From assembly GCA_041583495.1 (NCBI GenBank), contig JBFHFS010000063.1:1-28108 (forward strand): 28,108 nucleotides of DNA. Direction: 5' to 3'. Under the pieces are notes generated by a model. It had not been told where the DNA came from and did no database searches. It saw nothing but the letters and a program-made list of their open reading frames with translations. This document shows, piece after piece, positions 24,534 through 28,108 of the stretch (positions within the stretch are counted from its first letter, which is position 1; every line of letters starts with the position of its first letter). The position numbers were made by a program, and so were the translations under genes. The DNA comes from JBFHFS01 sp041583495. GTDB taxonomy: Bacteria; Bacteroidota; Bacteroidia; Bacteroidales; Marinilabiliaceae.

Positions 24534-27080
24534 ATGATACATTGGAAGACAATATTTGCGGGAGCGTTTTTTTTAATCCTCTCTATCTTTGCCTCACTCA
24601 GTGATGCCGCCTCACAAAACAACCTCAACTATAGCCGTGTGGGTCCACAAGCCGATGGAAGCATCCTGGTGCCAACCAATCAATTCTTGAAGCCGGCAGG
24701 TTTTCAGGTGCAGATGCCCGGGAGGCCCGTTGACCTGGTATTGTTGGAGGATGAGAAACTGCTGGTCGTTAAGAACAAAAACGCATTGGAGCTGATCAGG
24801 TTATCAGACCGAACCATTCTCCAGTCTCTTCAGTTTCCTGGCGGGGGCTCCTCCTTTACCGGGATCTGTTATTCAAAAAAACACCAGTGTATTTATGTCT
24901 CTGATGCCGGAAACCGCCTATTGATGGCCTGTCTGGAGGATGACAGAACCCTGAGGTGGAAGAATCCGATTACCCTACCTAAGCCCATTATTGGTGGCCA
25001 CCCGGTTCCGGTAGGATTGGTTTTAAACGACACCGAAGACAAGATCTTTGTCACCCTCAGCCGCAGCAACACGGTGGCAGTAATCCATCTGGCCGACCAC
25101 TCCGTATCCGAAATAGAGACCGGCATCGCCCCCTATGACATCCTGCTGCATTCGGAGTCAAAAGCCTATGTCACCAATTGGGGCGGACGAAAACCCGAAG
25201 CAGGGGAATCCTCCTATAATTCATCCGGGAGTCAGGTTCTTGTTGATCCCGTAACGGGCATTGCCAATAGTGGTACCGTTTCGGTTATTGATCTGAATCG
25301 GTCCGTTCAAGAGAAAATAATAGAGGTTGGCTTGCTTCCTTCAGGGATGGTTTTTAACCGCGATAAAACCCTTCTGTTTGTGGCCTGTGCCAATAGTGAT
25401 GTCATCTCGGTGATCAACACGGCCACCGACGAGGTGATGGATGAGATTTCGGTAAGGATGAATGCTGATCTGCCTTTTGGAAGCTCCCCCAATGCCCTAT
25501 CCATCTCGCCGGATGGCCAAAAGCTGTATGTGGCCAATGGAACTGAAAATGCCATTGCGGTGATTGAGACAGTTAAACCGTACCGGATCATCGGTCATAT
25601 TCCTACCGGCTGGTACCCTGGGGCGGTAGAGACCAACGGTGACGGGACCTTTCTGTATGTGGCCAATGTAAAAGGCACAGGCTCCAGGAACCAAAAAACC
25701 AATCGAGGGGGGTTCAATTCACACGATCATCAGGGGAGCATCTCCATCATTCCTGTTCCCACCCCAAAAGGGTTGGCCGGGATGACCGATTTGGTGAAAA
25801 GGAACAATTCATGGTCCACGATTCTTAAACATCAGACAGGAGAAGAGGAACACAAAATAAAGGTGCCTGTTCCTCAGTTACCCCACCAGGTCTCCCCTAT
25901 CAAACATGTCATCTATATCATTAAGGAAAATCGCACCTACGATCAGGTGTTTGGGGATTTACCCCAGGGGAACGGAGATACCAGCCTGGTTCATTTTGGA
26001 CGGGAAATCACCCCCAACCATCATAAGCTCGTCGAGACCTTTGTGTTGATGGACAATTACTATTGCAGCGGGGTGCTAAGTGCAGACGGACATCAATGGA
26101 CAGATGAGGCTTTTGTGACCGATTACCTGGAAAAATCATTTGGCGGGTTTTCCCGCAGTTACCCCTACGATGGTGGGGATGCCCTGGCCTATGCAAGCTC
26201 CGGATTTATTTGGGATAACGTGTTAAGAAACGGGCTCACATTCCGAAACTATGGTGAATTTGTGGAGGCAGTGATAACACCTAAAGACGCTACCTTCATG
26301 GAAATCTACACAGATTTTCAAAATGGAACCCATAACATTACCATTCAGGCCAAAGCAAAACTTGAACAACTTACCCCCTACCTGTGTCCCAGCTACATCG
26401 GCTTCCCCAATAAAGTGCCTGACGTATACCGTGCGGCTGAGTTCATAAAGGAGTTGAAAGAATTTGAAAAAAATGACAATCTACCCAACTTCATTATCAT
26501 GGAGCTCCCCAACGACCACACCTCGGGTACCCGCCCCGGATTACCCACACCCCGGGCTGCGGTGGCCGACAATGACCTGGCTCTGGGGCAGATTGTGGAG
26601 GCCATCTCGAAGAGTAAATTCTGGAAAGAGAGCTGCATTTTTGTTACTGAAGATGATCCCCAGGCCGGGCTCGACCATGTAGATGGCCACCGCACGGTGG
26701 GGATGGTGATTAGTCCCTATACCAGGCGAGGAGAGGTCGTCTCGGTCTACTATTCACAAATAAATATGGTGAGAACCATCGAGAATATCCTGGGCATTCC
26801 ACCTATGAATCAGTTGGATATGGCCGCAGAAGCCATGTTTGAGTGTTTCACCGAATCCCCTGATTTCACGCCTTACACAGCCGTCCCAAACCGTGTTCCA
26901 CTCGATGAAATAAATCCCCAACTGGAAACCCTTGTGGGTAAGCGCCGCTACTGGGCCGAAAAGTCCCTGGAACAGGATCTGGACGACTATGACCGAATTG
27001 ACGAGGATACCTTCAACCGGATAATCTGGCATGCCATGAAGGGCTATAACCGACCCTATCCGGTTCTATCTTCAAAATAG
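24534..27080 (+). CDS. Exported YncE-like beta-propeller fused to phosphoesterase (alkaline phosphatase superfamily)
   Basis: Large exported protein of 848 residues. A signal peptide covers about residues 1-26 (FFLILSIFASLSDAA). Residues about 35-420 form a seven-bladed propeller of YVTN/YncE type, with repeats such as GTVSVIDL, LFVACANSDVISVINT and KLYVANGTENAIAVIE. Residues about 450-790 form a PF04185-type phosphoesterase domain: YIIKENRTYDQVFGD at about 460-474, DNYYCSGVLSADGHQWTDEA at about 507-526, and late metal-ligand motifs FVTEDDPQAGLDHVDGHRT and ISPYTRRG. This two-domain architecture is an established annotation class. Its family relatives hydrolyse phospholipids or phosphomonoesters; the exact substrate is unknown. 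It is divergent from a TonB-dependent receptor and shares its promoter region. Confidence 0.9.
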   Translation: MIHWKTIFAGAFFLILSIFASLSDAASQNNLNYSRVGPQADGSILVPTNQFLKPAGFQVQMPGRPVDLVLLEDEKLLVVKNKNALELIRLSDRTILQSLQFPGGGSSFTGICYSKKHQCIYVSDAGNRLLMACLEDDRTLRWKNPITLPKPIIGGHPVPVGLVLNDTEDKIFVTLSRSNTVAVIHLADHSVSEIETGIAPYDILLHSESKAYVTNWGGRKPEAGESSYNSSGSQVLVDPVTGIANSGTVSVIDLNRSVQEKIIEVGLLPSGMVFNRDKTLLFVACANSDVISVINTATDEVMDEISVRMNADLPFGSSPNALSISPDGQKLYVANGTENAIAVIETVKPYRIIGHIPTGWYPGAVETNGDGTFLYVANVKGTGSRNQKTNRGGFNSHDHQGSISIIPVPTPKGLAGMTDLVKRNNSWSTILKHQTGEEEHKIKVPVPQLPHQVSPIKHVIYIIKENRTYDQVFGDLPQGNGDTSLVHFGREITPNHHKLVETFVLMDNYYCSGVLSADGHQWTDEAFVTDYLEKSFGGFSRSYPYDGGDALAYASSGFIWDNVLRNGLTFRNYGEFVEAVITPKDATFMEIYTDFQNGTHNITIQAKAKLEQLTPYLCPSYIGFPNKVPDVYRAAEFIKELKEFEKNDNLPNFIIMELPNDHTSGTRPGLPTPRAAVADNDLALGQIVEAISKSKFWKESCIFVTEDDPQAGLDHVDGHRTVGMVISPYTRRGEVVSVYYSQINMVRTIENILGIPPMNQLDMAAEAMFECFTESPDFTPYTAVPNRVPLDEINPQLETLVGKRRYWAEKSLEQDLDDYDRIDEDTFNRIIWHAMKGYNRPYPVLSSK

Positions 27081-27112
27081 AAAGTAAAAAGTGGAAAAGG
27101 TTAAAGGGTAAA

Positions 27113-27140
27113 GGGAAGAGGGAAGAGGGAAGAGGGAAGA
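27113..27140 (+). repeat. Tandem GGGAAGA heptamer, four copies
   Basis: Four exact 7-bp units lie 33 bp after the stop of the phosphoesterase gene, followed by degenerate GA-rich sequence. Confidence 0.85.
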
Positions 27141-27152
27141 GTGTAGAGGATA

Positions 27153-27595
27153 GAGAATAGTGAAGAGGGAAAAAGAAAGAGAGATAAAGAGAAATAAATA
27201 GAGATAAAAGGAAAAAGGGTTACAGGTTGAGAAATAGCCCCGTTAGGGGCGAAAAATGGGTAGAAAGAAGGCTAAAGCTCTGCACCGACCCTGCATCCTT
27301 CGCCAGGCTCCTCCGCTGAGTCCTTCGCCAGGCTCCTACGCTGAGTCCTTCGCCAGAGGCTTCGGCCGCCGGAGAAAGCTACGGCGTAAGCATGAGGCTT
27401 CGGCCGCCGGAGAAAGCTACGGCGTAAGCATGAGGCTTCGGCCGCCGGAGAAAGCTATGGCGCAAGCGTTACACGAATGGAAAGCCAGGTTTCGGGCTTT
27501 GCTATGAGCGTTATGCGGGAGTTAAAGGGAAAAGGAAAAAAAGTGAAGAGTGTAAAAAATGCTGTGCGCTGACCTCCCCCTTAAGGGGGTCGGGG
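27153..27595 (+). repeat. Composite direct repeat, copy 1 (443 bp)
   Basis: The copy consists of a GA-rich head, a small hairpin (GCCCC-GTTA-GGGGC at 27237-27250), two 25-bp units beginning CCTTCGCCAG (27297-27321 and 27322-27346) plus a partial one, three 38-bp units beginning GAGGCTTCGG (27356-27393, 27394-27431, 27432-27469; the third diverges at its end), a unique segment, and the palindrome CCCCCTTAAGGGGG at 27576-27589. It matches copy 2 apart from a 32-bp deletion there, a 1-bp indel and a few substitutions. Confidence 0.92.
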
Positions 27596-27623
27596 GGTAA
27601 AGGGGGAAGAAAGTGGAAGAGTC

Positions 27624-27651
27624 GTTAAAGGTTAAAGGTTAAAGGTTAAAG
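27624..27651 (+). repeat. Tandem GTTAAAG heptamer, four copies
   Basis: Four exact 7-bp units lie in the roughly 100-bp purine-rich spacer between the two long repeat copies. Confidence 0.85.
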
Positions 27652-27698
27652 TGAAATCAAGGGTAAAGGTAAAAGGGAAGAGTGAAGAGTGAAGAGTC

Positions 27699-28108
27699 GA
27701 GAATAGTGAAGAGGGAAAAAGAAAGAGAGATAAAGAGAAATAAATAGAGATAAAAGGAAAAAGGGTTACGGGTTGAGAAATAGCGCAGTTAGGGGCGAAA
27801 AATGGGTAGAAAGAAGGCTAAAGCTCTGCTCCGACCCTGCGTCCTTCGCCAGGCTCCTACGCTGAGTCCTTCGCCAGGCTCCTACGCTGAAGCTACGGCG
27901 TAAGCATGAGGCTTCGGCCGCCGGAGAAAGCTACGGCGTAAGCATGAGGCTTCGGCCGCCGGAGAAGGCTATGGCGCAAGCGTTACACGAATGGAAAGCC
28001 AGGTTCGGGCTTTGCTATGAGCGTTATGCGGGAGTTAAAGGGAAAAGGAAAAAAAGTGAAGAGTAAAAAAAATGCTGTGCGCTGACCTCCCCCTTAAGGG
28101 GGTCGGGG
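27699..28108 (+). repeat. Composite direct repeat, copy 2 (410 bp, reaches window end)
   Basis: It starts with the same GAGAATAGTGAAGAGGG head as copy 1 and ends at the same GGTCGGGG, which is also the last base of the window. It has two 25-bp units (27843-27867 and from 27868) and two full 38-bp units (27908-27945, 27946-27983), having lost about 32 bp at the junction of the two arrays. The small GCCCC hairpin of copy 1 is disrupted here (GCGCA), while the palindrome CCCCCTTAAGGGGG is intact at 28089-28102. Confidence 0.92.

Larger units (their letters stand above)
27081..28108. other. Purine-rich, repeat-filled non-coding region to the window end
   Basis: More than 1 kb after the phosphoesterase gene without a credible gene. 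The plus strand is dominated by G and A, with short tandem arrays and two long copies of a composite repeat. An 83-codon open frame at 27256-27507 consists of repeat translation and is not considered a gene. Confidence 0.8.

Noticed and set aside
27256..27507. 83-codon open frame in the terminal repeat region
   Set aside because: Its translation is only the 25-bp and 38-bp tandem units, rich in Arg, Ala and Gly; neither unit length is a multiple of three, and copy 2 does not keep the frame.
27576..27589. CCCCCTTAAGGGGG as a terminator or CRISPR-type repeat
   Set aside because: The loop would be too small for a stable hairpin with a T-tail, and it occurs once per long module, without spacers of regular length, so it is not a CRISPR array.

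Overview
The window is about 28 kb of a Bacteroidota chromosome. The evidence is a SusC/SusD pair, a SusC with an N-terminal signalling (STN) domain paired with a FecR-type anti-sigma factor and an ECF sigma factor, SPII lipoproteins with short lipoboxes, weak Shine-Dalgarno signals, and a few sites matching the Bacteroidota -7 element TAnnTTTG. The species cannot be named from the sequence.

Layout. (1) 134-2259, plus: an exported alpha/beta hydrolase and a Gfo/Idh/MocA oxidoreductase with a Sec-type signal peptide. (2) 2760-4322, plus: a GNAT acetyltransferase fused to a nitrilase-superfamily amidohydrolase. (3) 4500-12454, minus: a polysaccharide utilisation locus read as fecR, then susC-susD, then an intrinsic terminator, then a GH16 laminarinase-type lipoprotein overlapping an exported endonuclease/exonuclease/phosphatase (EEP) protein. 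The ECF sigma gene lies divergently at 13249-13821. GH16 suggests a beta-1,3-glucan such as laminarin. (4) 14121-17072, plus: RsgA GTPase, a conserved protein of unknown function with a macrodomain-like look, and a METTL7-like methyltransferase. (5) 17069-17307: the broken 5' end of a VIT1/CCC1 transporter gene, whose reading frame runs on into an EFR1-type flavodoxin/ferredoxin protein (17437-18243). (6) 18272-21329, plus: a sialate O-acetylesterase-type esterase and a GH51 arabinofuranosidase, 34 bp apart, suited to arabinoxylan or arabinan. (7) 21416-21502: a short relic of a DAK2/DhaL-domain gene, then a BCP-type peroxiredoxin (minus) and a TonB-dependent receptor (minus). (8) 24534-27080, plus: a large exported YncE-like beta-propeller/phosphoesterase fusion, divergent from the receptor. 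(9) 27081-28108: a non-coding, purine-rich region with two long direct copies of a composite repeat. The second copy runs to the last base of the window.

The best-supported system is the GH16 locus. Substrate sensing at SusC (STN domain) should pass through FecR to the ECF sigma factor and switch on susCD. The hairpin after susD probably lowers expression of the two enzyme genes relative to the transporter. No CRISPR array, tRNA, rRNA, integrase, transposase or phage gene was recognised. The least explained items are the macrodomain-like protein, the VIT-EFR1 chimeric frame, the exported EEP protein coupled to GH16, and the terminal repeat modules.
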